The notes beneath the pieces are model-generated. The model was given only the letters and a program-made list of their open reading frames with translations, did no database searches and was not told the DNA's origin. A program made the translations under genes and the position numbers. DNA of 64,000 bases, taken from assembly GCF_014750685.1 (NCBI RefSeq), contig NZ_JAAXGE010000001.1, positions 62,001-126,000 on the forward strand, read 5' to 3'. The DNA comes from Bacteroides sp. GM023 (lineage in GTDB: Bacteria; Bacteroidota; Bacteroidia; Bacteroidales; Bacteroidaceae). Below, one piece after another: positions 1 through 9,711 of this stretch. Every line of letters begins with the position of its first letter. Position 1 is the first letter of the stretch.

Positions 1-438
1 GCTTTCCTTGGCAATAAATATGCGTTCAGCAATACCGAATTGACTACCAGCTATTATCACACCGTATGGAAAGGCGGAGTGCTGGCAGGACAATTTCACA
101 CATTGTTGACCTACGGAGATACCCCTTGGGGACTGATGGCAACCCTGGGAAACTCTTATTCGATGCGTGGATACTACGAAGGTCGTTATCGTGACAAGTG
201 CGCGATGGATGCGCAAATAGAACTCCGGCAACACGTTTGGAAGCGGAATGGAGTAGCTGTATGGGCAGGGGCGGGAACAATCTTCCCGAAATTCTCCGAG
301 TTTACCCCGAAGCATATTCTACCCAATTACGGTTTCGGTTACCGCTGGGAGTTTAAAAAGAGAGTAAATGTACGTTTGGACTTAGGTTTTGGTAAACACC
401 AGACCGGATTTATCTTTAATATCAATGAAGCTTTTTAA
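1..438 (+). CDS. Omp85/BamA-TamA-like outer membrane protein, C-terminal part
   Basis: Only the last 145 codons lie in the window; the reading frame is open from base 1. The visible part is amphipathic beta-strand sequence with an RGYYEGRYRD stretch, like the VRGF/Y-type motif of the Omp85 superfamily barrel, and the chain ends in Phe as outer membrane barrels usually do. It probably belongs to the bacterial surface antigen (D15) family that inserts or secretes proteins at the outer membrane. The N-terminal POTRA or other domains cannot be seen, so the subfamily is open. The 3' end overlaps the start of the next gene by 14 bp, which suggests co-transcription and translational coupling. Confidence 0.7.
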   Translation, partial: AFLGNKYAFSNTELTTSYYHTVWKGGVLAGQFHTLLTYGDTPWGLMATLGNSYSMRGYYEGRYRDKCAMDAQIELRQHVWKRNGVAVWAGAGTIFPKFSEFTPKHILPNYGFGYRWEFKKRVNVRLDLGFGKHQTGFIFNINEAF

Positions 439-2140
439 GAATATAAAGAATTGGTTGGAAAATCAGGAACACTTGTTTTATCTGTTCCTGTTTATCCTGA
501 TAGTGCCTAACATCGTCCTCTGTTTTACAGAGCCGCTGCCGGTGATGGCAAAAGTTGCTAATGTATTGTTGCCTTTTGGCTGTTATTACCTGTTGATGAC
601 GCTGTCGAGAAACTGCGGTAAGATGCTTTGGATTTTGTTCCTGTTCCTATTCTTCGGAGCTTTCCAAATCGTACTGCTTTACTTGTTCGGACAGTCCATC
701 ATCGCTGTCGATATGTTCCTGAATCTGGTGACTACCAATTCGAGTGAAGCACTCGAACTGCTCGATAACCTGACTCCCGCTATTATCGCCGTAATCATAC
801 TTTATGTCCCTGCATTGATTTTAGGAACGATTTCAATGATTCGCAAGCGCAAGTTATCGGTAGAGTTCATCCGCAGAGAACGGAAAAGGGCTCTCATAGT
901 CTTTGGTATTTCCCTTCTCAGCCTTGCCGGAGCGTATGTACAAGATTCGGGCTATGAACTAAAGTCGGATTTATATCCGCTGAATGTCTGTTATAATGTA
1001 GGTCTTGCCTTCCAACGGACAGCCTTGACGCAGAATTATCATCAAACCTCGAAAGACTTTACCTTCCATGCCAAAGCCACCCATCCGCAAGAGGAACGGG
1101 AAGTGTATGTGATGGTAATAGGCGAAACGTCCCGTGCCCTGAACTGGCAATTGTACGGTTATGAACGCGAGACGAATCCATTATTGTCTCAGCAGACAGG
1201 ATTGATTGCTTTCCCGAAGGTACTGACAGAGTCGAATACGACACACAAAAGCGTACCTATGCTGATGTCGGACGTCAACGCCTGCAACTACGACTCTATT
1301 TATCACCAAAAAGGAATCATCACCGCCTTTAAAGAAGCCGGTTTCAAGACCGCCTTCTTCTCTAATCAGCGTTACAACCATTCATTTATCGACTTCTTCG
1401 GAAAGGAAGCCGACACCTATGATTTTATAAAAGAAGATTCTCTTGATTCGAGCTATAACCCGTCCGATGACGAACTCTTGAAACTGGTGGAACAAGAACT
1501 GGCGAAAGGCGCAACGAAGCAATTTATCGTACTTCATACCTACGGTTCCCACTTCAATTATCGCGAACGTTATCCATTGGAAAACACTTTCTTCACACCG
1601 GATTATCCGGTCGATGCGGAACGGAAATATCGGGATAATCTGGTGAACGCTTATGATAATTCGATCCGTTACACGGATGGTTTCCTGGCAAGAATCATCC
1701 GTATGTTGGAAAAGCAACAGGTAGACGCCGCTATGATTTATACCTCCGACCATGGAGAGGATATTTTCGACGATTCCCGTCATTTGTTCCTTCATGCTTC
1801 GCCCGTGCCTTCTTATTATCAGCTTCATGTGCCGTTCTTCATTTGGATGTCCGACAGTTACCGGGAAACTCATCCCGAACATTGGCAAGCGGCAATGGAT
1901 AATAAAGAGAAGGACGTTTCTTCCAGCAGTTCCTTCTTCCCGACCATACTGGATTTGGGCGGGATAGAAACTCCTTACAGGGATGATTCACAATCCGTAG
2001 CAACTTCACTTTATCAAATGAAGCCGAGAGCATATTTGAATGACCATAACGAACCCCGTCCGTTGGATGATTTGGGCATGAAGAAACCGGATTTCCGAAT
2101 GTTGGAGCAGAAGGAGATTAAGTATAAAGAGAAGTATTAA
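425..2140 (+). CDS. Lipid A phosphoethanolamine transferase (EptA-like)
   Basis: This 571-residue protein has about five N-terminal membrane segments (roughly residues 10-185) and a periplasmic sulfatase-fold domain. The IGETSRALNW motif contains the family's nucleophilic Thr (Thr235 from this start), and HTYGSHFNY and YTSDHGE are metal-site motifs of the alkaline phosphatase superfamily. The family moves phosphoethanolamine from phosphatidylethanolamine onto lipid A or LPS core, which reduces negative charge and protects against cationic peptides. I chose the ATG at 425 rather than an upstream in-frame codon at 389, because the first 12 codons of the longer form run inside the upstream gene and the ATG sits at the usual short overlap. 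Confidence 0.9.
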   Translation: MKLFKNIKNWLENQEHLFYLFLFILIVPNIVLCFTEPLPVMAKVANVLLPFGCYYLLMTLSRNCGKMLWILFLFLFFGAFQIVLLYLFGQSIIAVDMFLNLVTTNSSEALELLDNLTPAIIAVIILYVPALILGTISMIRKRKLSVEFIRRERKRALIVFGISLLSLAGAYVQDSGYELKSDLYPLNVCYNVGLAFQRTALTQNYHQTSKDFTFHAKATHPQEEREVYVMVIGETSRALNWQLYGYERETNPLLSQQTGLIAFPKVLTESNTTHKSVPMLMSDVNACNYDSIYHQKGIITAFKEAGFKTAFFSNQRYNHSFIDFFGKEADTYDFIKEDSLDSSYNPSDDELLKLVEQELAKGATKQFIVLHTYGSHFNYRERYPLENTFFTPDYPVDAERKYRDNLVNAYDNSIRYTDGFLARIIRMLEKQQVDAAMIYTSDHGEDIFDDSRHLFLHASPVPSYYQLHVPFFIWMSDSYRETHPEHWQAAMDNKEKDVSSSSSFFPTILDLGGIETPYRDDSQSVATSLYQMKPRAYLNDHNEPRPLDDLGMKKPDFRMLEQKEIKYKEKY

Positions 2141-2278
2141 GTAGTATGCCATGCGGACGGAAACTTGCCGGAAGCCACGGCTAATACCTAATACTTAATA
2201 CTTGCTAAAATTTGCATCCAAAAGCAGGATTGGCGTGTTATTTGCCGTATGATGTATGAACGATTAAATTCATAAAAC

Positions 2279-3256
2279 ATGGCCTATATAGATTATTACA
2301 AGATTCTTGGAGTAGACAAAAGTGCTTCTCAGGACGATATCAAAAAGGCTTTTCGCAAGTTGGCCCGGAAATACCATCCTGACCTGAACCCCAATGACCC
2401 GAGTGCAAAGGATAAGTTTCAGGAAATCAATGAAGCCAATGAAGTACTGAGTGACCCTGAGAAACGTAAAAAGTATGATGAGTACGGAGAGCATTGGAAG
2501 CATGCCGATGAATTCGAAGCACAGAAACGAGCGCAGCAACAAGCCGGTGGCTTTGGCGGCGCGGGCGGTTTCGGCGGATTCGGTGGTGGCGGAAGTGGCG
2601 GACAAGGTTTCTCTGACGGAAACGGTGGATACTGGTACAGTTCCGACGGTGAAGGTTTCTCCGGTGGTAATGCCAGTGGTTTCTCCGATTTCTTCGAATC
2701 AATGTTCGGTGGACATCGCGGTGGACGGGGACAAGGTTCTGCGGGATTCCGCGGACAGGACTTTAATGCCGAACTTCACCTGTCTCTTCGTGATGCTTCT
2801 CAGACGCATAAACAAGTATTGACCGTTAATGGTAAACAAGTGCGTATCACTATCCCTGCCGGTGTAGCCAACGGACAAGTGATTAAACTGAAAGGCTACG
2901 GAGCCGAAGGTATCAACGGCGGTCCTGCGGGCGACCTGTACATTACTTTCGTCATAGCCGAAGACCCCGTATTCAAGCGCCTGGGTGACGATTTGTATGT
3001 AGATATGGAAGTAGACCTTTACACAGCCGTATTGGGTGGTGAAAAGCTGGTCGACACGTTGGACGGTAAAGTGAAACTGAAGATAAAACCGGAAACACAG
3101 AACGGTACGAAAGTCCGTCTGAAAGGAAAAGGATTCCCGGTTTATAAGAAGGAAGGACAATTCGGTGACTTGATTGTGACCTATTCTGTCAAGATTCCTA
3201 CGAACTTGACGGACAGACAGAAAGAGTTGTTCCGCGAGTTACAGAGTATGAACTAA
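2279..3256 (+). CDS. cbpA: DnaJ-class co-chaperone, CbpA type
   Basis: An N-terminal J domain (residues 4-70) carries the HPD tripeptide that stimulates DnaK ATPase. A Gly/Phe/Ser-rich linker (about 85-160) follows, then two DnaJ C-terminal substrate-binding domains ending in a dimerisation segment. The Cys-rich zinc finger of true DnaJ is absent, which places it in the CbpA class. At 325 residues the length is normal for CbpA. Five bases downstream begins a CbpM-like gene, the known modulator partner, so the pair is very likely one operon. The 138-bp region upstream has TTTG and TTATTTG boxes but no full match to the Bacteroides promoter. Confidence 0.92.
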   Translation: MAYIDYYKILGVDKSASQDDIKKAFRKLARKYHPDLNPNDPSAKDKFQEINEANEVLSDPEKRKKYDEYGEHWKHADEFEAQKRAQQQAGGFGGAGGFGGFGGGGSGGQGFSDGNGGYWYSSDGEGFSGGNASGFSDFFESMFGGHRGGRGQGSAGFRGQDFNAELHLSLRDASQTHKQVLTVNGKQVRITIPAGVANGQVIKLKGYGAEGINGGPAGDLYITFVIAEDPVFKRLGDDLYVDMEVDLYTAVLGGEKLVDTLDGKVKLKIKPETQNGTKVRLKGKGFPVYKKEGQFGDLIVTYSVKIPTNLTDRQKELFRELQSMN

Positions 3257-3261
3257 AAAGA

Positions 3262-3585
3262 ATGAGTACTATGCAGACCGAATTAATTATTGTCAGTGAA
3301 TACTGTCACAAATGTCATATCGAGCCTTCATTCATAGAACTGTTGGAAGAAGGCGGTTTGATTAACGTACATACCGAAGGCGGTGAACATTATCTGCTTT
3401 TGTCGGAACTTCCGAGCGTAGAACGTTATAGCAGAATGTACTACGACCTGTCCATCAACATGGAAGGTATCGACGCCATCCATCATCTGCTGGAAAGGAT
3501 GGAAGAGATGAGACGTGAAATGAGTTCACTTCGCAATCAACTTTTGCTGTATCGGAAACAGGGAATAGAAGATGTGGACTGGTAA
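3262..3585 (+). CDS. cbpM: CbpM-like chaperone modulator, MerR-like fold
   Basis: This is a small protein of 107 residues. The N-terminal half (residues 5-70) is a MerR-like winged-helix module, and the rest is a charged helix with EEMRREMSSLRNQ that can coil. CbpM proteins bind the J domain of CbpA and inhibit its co-chaperone and DNA-binding activity. Assignment rests on size, fold and position directly behind cbpA. It is the last gene of the unit, as a strong hairpin terminator follows. Confidence 0.8.
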   Translation: MSTMQTELIIVSEYCHKCHIEPSFIELLEEGGLINVHTEGGEHYLLLSELPSVERYSRMYYDLSINMEGIDAIHHLLERMEEMRREMSSLRNQLLLYRKQGIEDVDW

Positions 3586-3630
3586 AAAAACGAAGGCTCT
3601 GTTTGCGCCAAACAGAAGGTCTATTTATAT

Positions 3631-3671
3631 AAAACAGAGGCTCTGATTCATTCAATCAGAGCCTCTGTTTT
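3631..3671. terminator. Bidirectional intrinsic terminator between cbpM and the Msr gene
   Basis: A perfect 18-bp stem (3631-3648 with 3654-3671) has a 5-nt loop, A-rich on the left and T-rich on the right. It lies between two convergent genes and can end transcription from both sides. A smaller hairpin (CTGTTTG-cgc-CAAACAG) precedes it just after the cbpM stop. Confidence 0.92.
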
Positions 3672-3697
3672 TTTGCATGATAGCGGTACTCCTGCAA

Positions 3698-4168
3698 TTA
3701 CCCGATGTATGTGCAAATTTCTTCCAGATAGCGTGCGTCAACCGTATCGAAACTATCCAGCGTATCACTGTCTATATCCAATACCCCGATAACTTCTCCC
3801 TGCTTTATCATCGGCACTACTATTTCCGATTTTGAATCCGAACTGCACGCGATGTGTCCGGGAAATCGCTCTACATCAGGAACAATCAGTGTACGCGCTT
3901 CTTTCCAGGCTGTTCCACAAACTCCTCTGCCGATTCGGATACGTGTACAGGCGATAGGCCCCTGGAAAGGACCTAATACAAGTTCATCTCCTTTTACCAT
4001 ATAAAAGCCTACCCAAAAGAAACCGAAAGTCTGCTTCAGGGCTGCCGCGACATTGGCAAGATTGGCAATGAAATCTGTTTCCGTACTTACTAAAGCATGT
4101 AGTTGCGGAAGTAACTCGCGATATTTCTCCTCTTTGCTTCCTGTGCTGATTAATAAATTTTCTGCCAT
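3698..4168 (-). CDS. msrC: Free methionine-(R)-sulfoxide reductase (GAF domain)
   Basis: This single GAF-domain protein of 156 residues reduces free methionine-R-sulfoxide with thioredoxin. Cys74, Cys84 and Cys108 occur in ACTRIR, GRGVCGTA and GHIACSS, with the 10- and 24-residue spacing of the three catalytic/resolving cysteines known in the E. coli enzyme (YebR/fRMsr). The SEIVVPM and GVLDIDS motifs are also typical. It is in the cytoplasm. It lies 7 bp behind the DUF4132 gene and is probably the last gene of that operon, which links it to a stress-related context (inference). Confidence 0.92.
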   Translation of the reverse strand: MAENLLISTGSKEEKYRELLPQLHALVSTETDFIANLANVAAALKQTFGFFWVGFYMVKGDELVLGPFQGPIACTRIRIGRGVCGTAWKEARTLIVPDVERFPGHIACSSDSKSEIVVPMIKQGEVIGVLDIDSDTLDSFDTVDARYLEEICTYIG

Positions 4169-4175
4169 ATCGTCC

Positions 4176-7100
4176 TTATTTGATTTGGTTCAGGATACTC
4201 GGGTCTTTTATCTTATTGTCTTCTGCAAAGAAGATAATCTTAGTCAATATCTCCGCCGTTTTCGGGTCTTCATCTACAAAAGGCAGGAACAGGCGTCCGC
4301 GGCTTTGCGAATGTACCGGAAGAACTGCAATCTGTGCACCGCCTTCCTGATGAATCACACCGCTGCCCAGGTGGATGTTGTATTTACCCAGTTTGCCTTC
4401 TATATGGGCAAAGTTGCCTTTTACCTTCACGTTGTTGAGATGGAATAAAGGCATAGTCAGTTCCACCAACGTGCTGCGCATTTCGATAGTAGAGTGACTG
4501 GTTTCCGGGTCTACGCTTCCGGCATGGGCTACACTGACCGCCAAGTCCACATCTCTCATTACTTCAGAGAAAATAACGGGTGGAATTTCCGAGATATTCA
4601 TCAGTTTGTAGTCCCTGCGGTTGTGGAAGCAGACATATTCCAATGTCGGAGCTTCGATGTCGGCAGGAGAGAACCAGTCCGCCATAGCGTAGATGGTGGC
4701 GATGATATTCTCTTTATAATATATCTTCTGAAGTCCGTCTTCATAATCGGCCACCCATCGGCGTCCTTTCAGTACGGCGACAGTTTTCTGCGGTTGAATC
4801 TGATTTCCGGCATAGCGGCGGGATTGTGTGGCGCCTTCCTCTTCCGAAGTAGGCACATAAAGCTCGCGGAATACCTGTTTGAAAGGTTGGCGGATGGCTT
4901 TATCGAACAGGAATTTCTGATACGTATGCCAGTCACCGCTTGCGTACAGGTCGGTAGGATGGGCGATACGTAATTCATCTTTCGACTTCAACGGGAGACA
5001 AACGGCATTTGCCGTCACCAGTAATCCGTCGGTATAGAAACCTGCTTGTCCGTTACAGATAAAGACAAGATGTCTCAATAACGGCCAGATAACAGGGTTC
5101 TGCATCAGTTTGCGAAGCTCGTTTTCTTCAAAACAGATGCAGTCTTCCATAGCCTGTTCCAGCATGACGCGGGAGCGGGTGTACTGGTCTTTCAGCTTCT
5201 TGTGTACCGCTTTCAGTTCTTCTACATACGGATGCTTTTTCAGCTTGGCAGGCATACTGTTGAGCTCTTTTCCGGCTTTGATTTGTTTGATTTCCGCCTT
5301 GCCTTCGTCGCTGATTTGCACATACACTTCTACATCTTCTATTTCTTTCGGAGAGAGGTAGGGGAGAAGTTCTTTAATCAGTTCGGTTTCCATACTCCAG
5401 GTCAGACGGGTGACGTCACCGTAACCGGAGTTGAGGGCTAAGTTTTGCAGGGCGATGCCCACTGCTTTCTTTTCGCTTTCCTGTCTTTGTGCGCCGAAGT
5501 CCTTGCTTTCTTTCAGGAACTTTTGCAGGAATTGGTAGCGTTCCAACAACTCTTTATCCGCTTTCTTTCCTAGTGGGATGAGGCCGTAGCTCATTAATAA
5601 ATCTTTGTTGCGCTTGGCTGATATTTCCTTCTTTATATCCGCTGCTTTTACTGCTCCGTTAGTGGCGTCCGCAAACTTGCGGGCACGGGTGTGGCTGTTG
5701 CTGCATGAAATATACTTGGCAGCATTGTAGACTACTTCAAAGCGTTGTTTGCCAATCGTCTTGAAAGCATCTTTGAACCAGCCGATGTCAAAAGCGCCAT
5801 CCCGAAGGTCTTCTACGTCAATCGGAGTATAGCGGGCGATAATTGCTTTCTTCTTGTCGTCGCAAGTCTCGTTGGTATGGGCATGGAAGTAGTAAGCTGC
5901 GCTTGTCAGTCCTTTCCATCCTGTGGCTTGCTCGGTGAGTTCAATCCATTGTGGGGCGAACATGGCGGCTTCCACCAGACGTTCGTCGCTGATTTCTGCT
6001 TGCTTGGCCAACTTCTTGAGATGCTCGCTTGTGTCTGTTGCCAGCGGATGGCAGGCATGAAGCAGGCTGCTCAATACACCGCGTTTGGTGTTTTTCCAAT
6101 TATAGCTATCACGTATGAACGTATCTTTGCCGAATGCTTGCAGGATACGGATAAACGTTTCGGCACCATAAACACAAGTCAATTCTTCAGCCAGGCGGGT
6201 AACCTGCGTTTCGGAATCTCCGCGTGACAGTTCGATGTCGAGGATACGGTCGACTACCTTTTGCAGCAGGGGTCGGAAGAGAGAGAAATTGAAGTTTTTG
6301 GTGTATGTTATCAATTCTCTGTCTCTTTCGTTAGGGCGGCGATTTTCGTTCAATACCAGGGTGATATTCTTGATTTGTTCGGGAGAGTTGACACGGGCTA
6401 TCAGTTCACGATATACTTCTTCTGTCGGAATCAATCCCAGCATCCAGGCACGGGCAAAGTCCACGCATTGCAGATAGGAATCGGTTTCTTCCAGTTCGGG
6501 CGTGTGCTCCATATAGTTGGTGAGCTTGTAGAGCTGATAGCGCACGGTGAAGTAGCGGGTAAACAAGGCATCGTCTATCTGTTTGCGGGGCGTGTCGAGC
6601 CAGAACTGGACAAACTTATTGTTGTGTATCGGATAAACGATGAGCTTTTCTCCGTATTCCAGTTTGTCTCTGAGCCATGCGTGTTTGTTCGTATATTGGC
6701 GGAAGATATTCTTTGTATCGAGTAAGGGTGTCAGTTGGAGCAACATATTGGCAGCCATTCGTTGATAAACCGTTTCGTCTCTGTATTCAGACGTCAGCGC
6801 GTCGATAATATCCTCCATTTGTTCATAGTAAGGCAACTTCCGGAGTACCTTCTGCAATCCGCGGTAGGTGAAACCCGCATACATCTTGTTGACAAGCGGT
6901 TCAAAGCTGTTGGCTGATTTGATATCGGCTTTTCTGTCTTCTTCATCCTCCTCGTCGTAGTCGTCATTATCCTGGGCAACGCCTGTCGATGCAAGCATGA
7001 AACTCATCATCATTAATTTCTCGTAACTTCCGATTTCACGTTCGTAGAAATCCTGCCAGAGTTCCGGGAGTCCAAGACCGCTCAAACCGCCATAGTTACT

Positions 7101-9236
7101 CCATTTCATCAACACACTGTTGCCCACCAGGCGTGCTTCCCCGTAGTCGTTTTTAAACTCGTCGTTTTTGTGTGCGGCGATGTATTTACTCAATCTTTCG
7201 AAAGTGAGTTTGGCTCTTCCGAAGCCGATAAACTCGAATGCTTTCTTGACATTGAATCCTTTGTCCGGCGCAATTTCCGGCAGGCTTACTTCGAAATCAG
7301 GAGTGTACAGACCGAAACCGTTTTCTTTGGTGTAGTGCTGCGTGGCTTTCTTCTCCGTTCCGTCACCAATCAAAGATTCTATCAGCACCTTTTCTTTTGC
7401 GTTCGGTTTCTGAATCTCTTTGATGGCGGGAAGAAGTTCCTGGTAGATGTCTTGCAGAAATTCTACATTATGAATTGTCTTCATCATATCCAGTCCCGCC
7501 AAGCGGCGTTCGGCCACTTTGTCTGTAATCAATCGTCGGATGCTGCCGGCCAGTTCTTCTTTCGGCTGTTTCATCAGCAGGTTGATAGCGTTGATACGCA
7601 TCTCGCTATATTTGAAACGAAGCAACTCTTCCACTTTCTGATTTTGTTCGGGCGATAAGGCCATTTCAGACAAAACTTTGTAAGCCTCGTTGCGCACATC
7701 GAGAGAACGGTCACCCAGTGATTGTAATATATATTCTTCTTGCAGCGGACTGCTGGGCGGATTCAGTACGATGCCGATATAGCTTGCCCGCATATAAGAA
7801 TCTAAGGACACCAGATAACTGCAAAGGTCATCTTTCATGGCAGAATCATTCAGCATCCAATTGATATATGCCATTTTGAGAACCACTTCCGACTGGGTGA
7901 GCTGTGTGCTTTCCCACGGGAATATATAAGGAGCATAGGTTTCTTTTGCGGAGATGGACTGATAGATTTGTTTCAGATATCCGTAATGGCGCACGGCTTC
8001 TTCCCTGTTCTCAAAGTAATCGGTGAGTTTCGGGTCTTCACGTCCACCATACCGGCTAAGGTAAAAATCAGAAAGATAGAGTGGGAGGATACCTGCCACG
8101 ACCGACGGGTCATTATGCCACTTTTCAAAGGCATCTTTGCTGATACAATAACTCATGGCGGAGTGTTGCGTACAACGCAGGAAATAAAGGTAGGTCTGCA
8201 CTTGATGTTTGACACCGTTCTTGATGATGTCCGATGCAAGTGCCTGAATATCGTTTGTATTATAAAATCCGATGCTCCATAAAGCCAGATAAAGTTCGAT
8301 GCTATCTTTGCTTTGAAGGGCTTTGCGTGCCTCGTCCTGATTCTTCAGGAATTTCAGGATTAGTTCTACATATTTATTGTTGATACGCTCGCTGCTGTCC
8401 TGCTCTCCGATTCCCGTGCTGACTGCGATGCCCCGTTTCACGGAAGCAAAGCGTTGCAGCCCGTTGTCGTAAATCACCGAGAGCAGATAGATATAACTTT
8501 CGGGACATCCTTCGTCCATTGTTTCCATGATGGCCTGTCGGAGTCCTTCTTGTAATTTGGCCGCCAAAAGTAATTTTCCTTCTAGTTCCAGTAATGGACG
8601 GTGTCCGCTTATTGCGATAGCTTTAAGATGTCCTTGATTAAGGCGATTAGCGTTATTCTCACTGGTCAGTACGTTGTGCAGGTAGTCAATGACGGCTTGG
8701 TTGCCTTCTGCTATTTGGGCTGCCATCCAGTTCTGACAGTTCATGCTGTCCCTGTAGGCTTCTATTTCTTCCGGCGTATTTCCACCGTTCAGTATGACTT
8801 GGTCTGTGAATCCGGTAGCGCGTAGTTTTAGGAATTGCGTCAGCGCGTCTATCACATGAGAGAAGTGCAGATAGGGATTGATGGCGCGTTGTGACCGTCT
8901 TGAATATCCTAGTGTGTATGGGCAATGTGCTTTGAGCTTCAAATAAGTGTGGAACAGATGTGCGTATTCATCCCCTAATAAATAACGGAGCAGCTTGTTC
9001 AGTTTTCCGTCGAAAAGATTGGCTACGCTCTTGATTTTCTCTTCCTTGATAATACTTATAACGCAAGGTTCCAGCTTGTCGCTATATGTGCCATACCGGG
9101 TATCCATATCAAAGTATAGCATAAATATATCAAACAAGACGCCGGTCTCTTTATCCAAACTACTTTTCTTCTTGGTTAATTTCTCCAAGTACGGAAGTAT
9201 CCGTTTATTTAATGCTTCATTATAAATGAGTCTCAT
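4176..9236 (-). CDS. Giant DUF4132 domain protein with HEAT-like repeats
   Basis: The 1686-residue protein has no signal peptide or membrane segment. The first two thirds are helical-repeat sequence; around residues 500-620 runs such as RSLDVRNEAYKVLSEMAL resemble HEAT repeats. An acidic low-complexity stretch lies near residue 760. The C-terminal part (about 1380-1580) matches the DUF4132 pattern, with GRRWVADYEDGLQKIYYKE, IYAMADWF and the final DLAVSVAHAG. DUF4132 is also found in E. coli YehI (MolR-like), beside AAA+ ATPase and VWA genes that are absent here. The function is unknown. It is the third gene of the rhomboid operon. Confidence 0.8.
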   Translation of the reverse strand: MRLIYNEALNKRILPYLEKLTKKKSSLDKETGVLFDIFMLYFDMDTRYGTYSDKLEPCVISIIKEEKIKSVANLFDGKLNKLLRYLLGDEYAHLFHTYLKLKAHCPYTLGYSRRSQRAINPYLHFSHVIDALTQFLKLRATGFTDQVILNGGNTPEEIEAYRDSMNCQNWMAAQIAEGNQAVIDYLHNVLTSENNANRLNQGHLKAIAISGHRPLLELEGKLLLAAKLQEGLRQAIMETMDEGCPESYIYLLSVIYDNGLQRFASVKRGIAVSTGIGEQDSSERINNKYVELILKFLKNQDEARKALQSKDSIELYLALWSIGFYNTNDIQALASDIIKNGVKHQVQTYLYFLRCTQHSAMSYCISKDAFEKWHNDPSVVAGILPLYLSDFYLSRYGGREDPKLTDYFENREEAVRHYGYLKQIYQSISAKETYAPYIFPWESTQLTQSEVVLKMAYINWMLNDSAMKDDLCSYLVSLDSYMRASYIGIVLNPPSSPLQEEYILQSLGDRSLDVRNEAYKVLSEMALSPEQNQKVEELLRFKYSEMRINAINLLMKQPKEELAGSIRRLITDKVAERRLAGLDMMKTIHNVEFLQDIYQELLPAIKEIQKPNAKEKVLIESLIGDGTEKKATQHYTKENGFGLYTPDFEVSLPEIAPDKGFNVKKAFEFIGFGRAKLTFERLSKYIAAHKNDEFKNDYGEARLVGNSVLMKWSNYGGLSGLGLPELWQDFYEREIGSYEKLMMMSFMLASTGVAQDNDDYDEEDEEDRKADIKSANSFEPLVNKMYAGFTYRGLQKVLRKLPYYEQMEDIIDALTSEYRDETVYQRMAANMLLQLTPLLDTKNIFRQYTNKHAWLRDKLEYGEKLIVYPIHNNKFVQFWLDTPRKQIDDALFTRYFTVRYQLYKLTNYMEHTPELEETDSYLQCVDFARAWMLGLIPTEEVYRELIARVNSPEQIKNITLVLNENRRPNERDRELITYTKNFNFSLFRPLLQKVVDRILDIELSRGDSETQVTRLAEELTCVYGAETFIRILQAFGKDTFIRDSYNWKNTKRGVLSSLLHACHPLATDTSEHLKKLAKQAEISDERLVEAAMFAPQWIELTEQATGWKGLTSAAYYFHAHTNETCDDKKKAIIARYTPIDVEDLRDGAFDIGWFKDAFKTIGKQRFEVVYNAAKYISCSNSHTRARKFADATNGAVKAADIKKEISAKRNKDLLMSYGLIPLGKKADKELLERYQFLQKFLKESKDFGAQRQESEKKAVGIALQNLALNSGYGDVTRLTWSMETELIKELLPYLSPKEIEDVEVYVQISDEGKAEIKQIKAGKELNSMPAKLKKHPYVEELKAVHKKLKDQYTRSRVMLEQAMEDCICFEENELRKLMQNPVIWPLLRHLVFICNGQAGFYTDGLLVTANAVCLPLKSKDELRIAHPTDLYASGDWHTYQKFLFDKAIRQPFKQVFRELYVPTSEEEGATQSRRYAGNQIQPQKTVAVLKGRRWVADYEDGLQKIYYKENIIATIYAMADWFSPADIEAPTLEYVCFHNRRDYKLMNISEIPPVIFSEVMRDVDLAVSVAHAGSVDPETSHSTIEMRSTLVELTMPLFHLNNVKVKGNFAHIEGKLGKYNIHLGSGVIHQEGGAQIAVLPVHSQSRGRLFLPFVDEDPKTAEILTKIIFFAEDNKIKDPSILNQIK

Positions 9237-9284
9237 GATTCTATTGTTTTTTTAAGTGTTTTCTTTTCTTTTATGGGATATGAA

Positions 9285-9704
9285 TTACCACAATCTTCCT
9301 GACAACATGGCTAGCCGGATAAAAGTCAGTGTGGATTCTTCTTTCACTAGGATAGGAGAGGATAAATCTCCCGCTTCCTCGTCGTCGATGAAGATACGGA
9401 AAATTCCGTCTTCGTAGGATTGCAAGGCGTTTGTGATGGCTTCGGCTTCTGCGGCGGGCTTGCCGTTGTAATTTACCCCGAAACCTACCTTGCCGGAAGC
9501 AGCTTTATCTTCCACTTCTTCCCGGGTGAGGTATTTCAGCACTTCGCTTTGTTGCAAGCGTTCGTTGTATTCACTGACTTGCCAACTGACGATGGCTTCT
9601 ATCAACTCCTGTACATGGGCAGGTGGAGCAGGAAAATCGACGGGAATCTTTTCAATACCGCACTTCCGCTTTCCTAATTGTTTGACTTGGATATATACTC
9701 TCAT
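9285..9704 (-). CDS. Uncharacterised 139-residue protein in the DUF4132 operon
   Basis: I do not recognise a named family. The protein is soluble and acidic at its C-terminus, with no signal peptide. It starts with a beta-strand (MRVYIQVKQLG) and a PVDF segment, then a helical region with EYNERLQQSEVLKYLTREE, and a GVNYNGKPAAEAEA turn that looks like a nucleotide- or peptide-binding loop but is not diagnostic. Spacing is 7 bp from the rhomboid gene upstream and 48 bp from the DUF4132 gene downstream, so it is surely co-transcribed and may be an adaptor between them (inference). Confidence 0.6.
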   Translation of the reverse strand: MRVYIQVKQLGKRKCGIEKIPVDFPAPPAHVQELIEAIVSWQVSEYNERLQQSEVLKYLTREEVEDKAASGKVGFGVNYNGKPAAEAEAITNALQSYEDGIFRIFIDDEEAGDLSSPILVKEESTLTFIRLAMLSGRLW

Positions 9705-9711
9705 ATTCTCT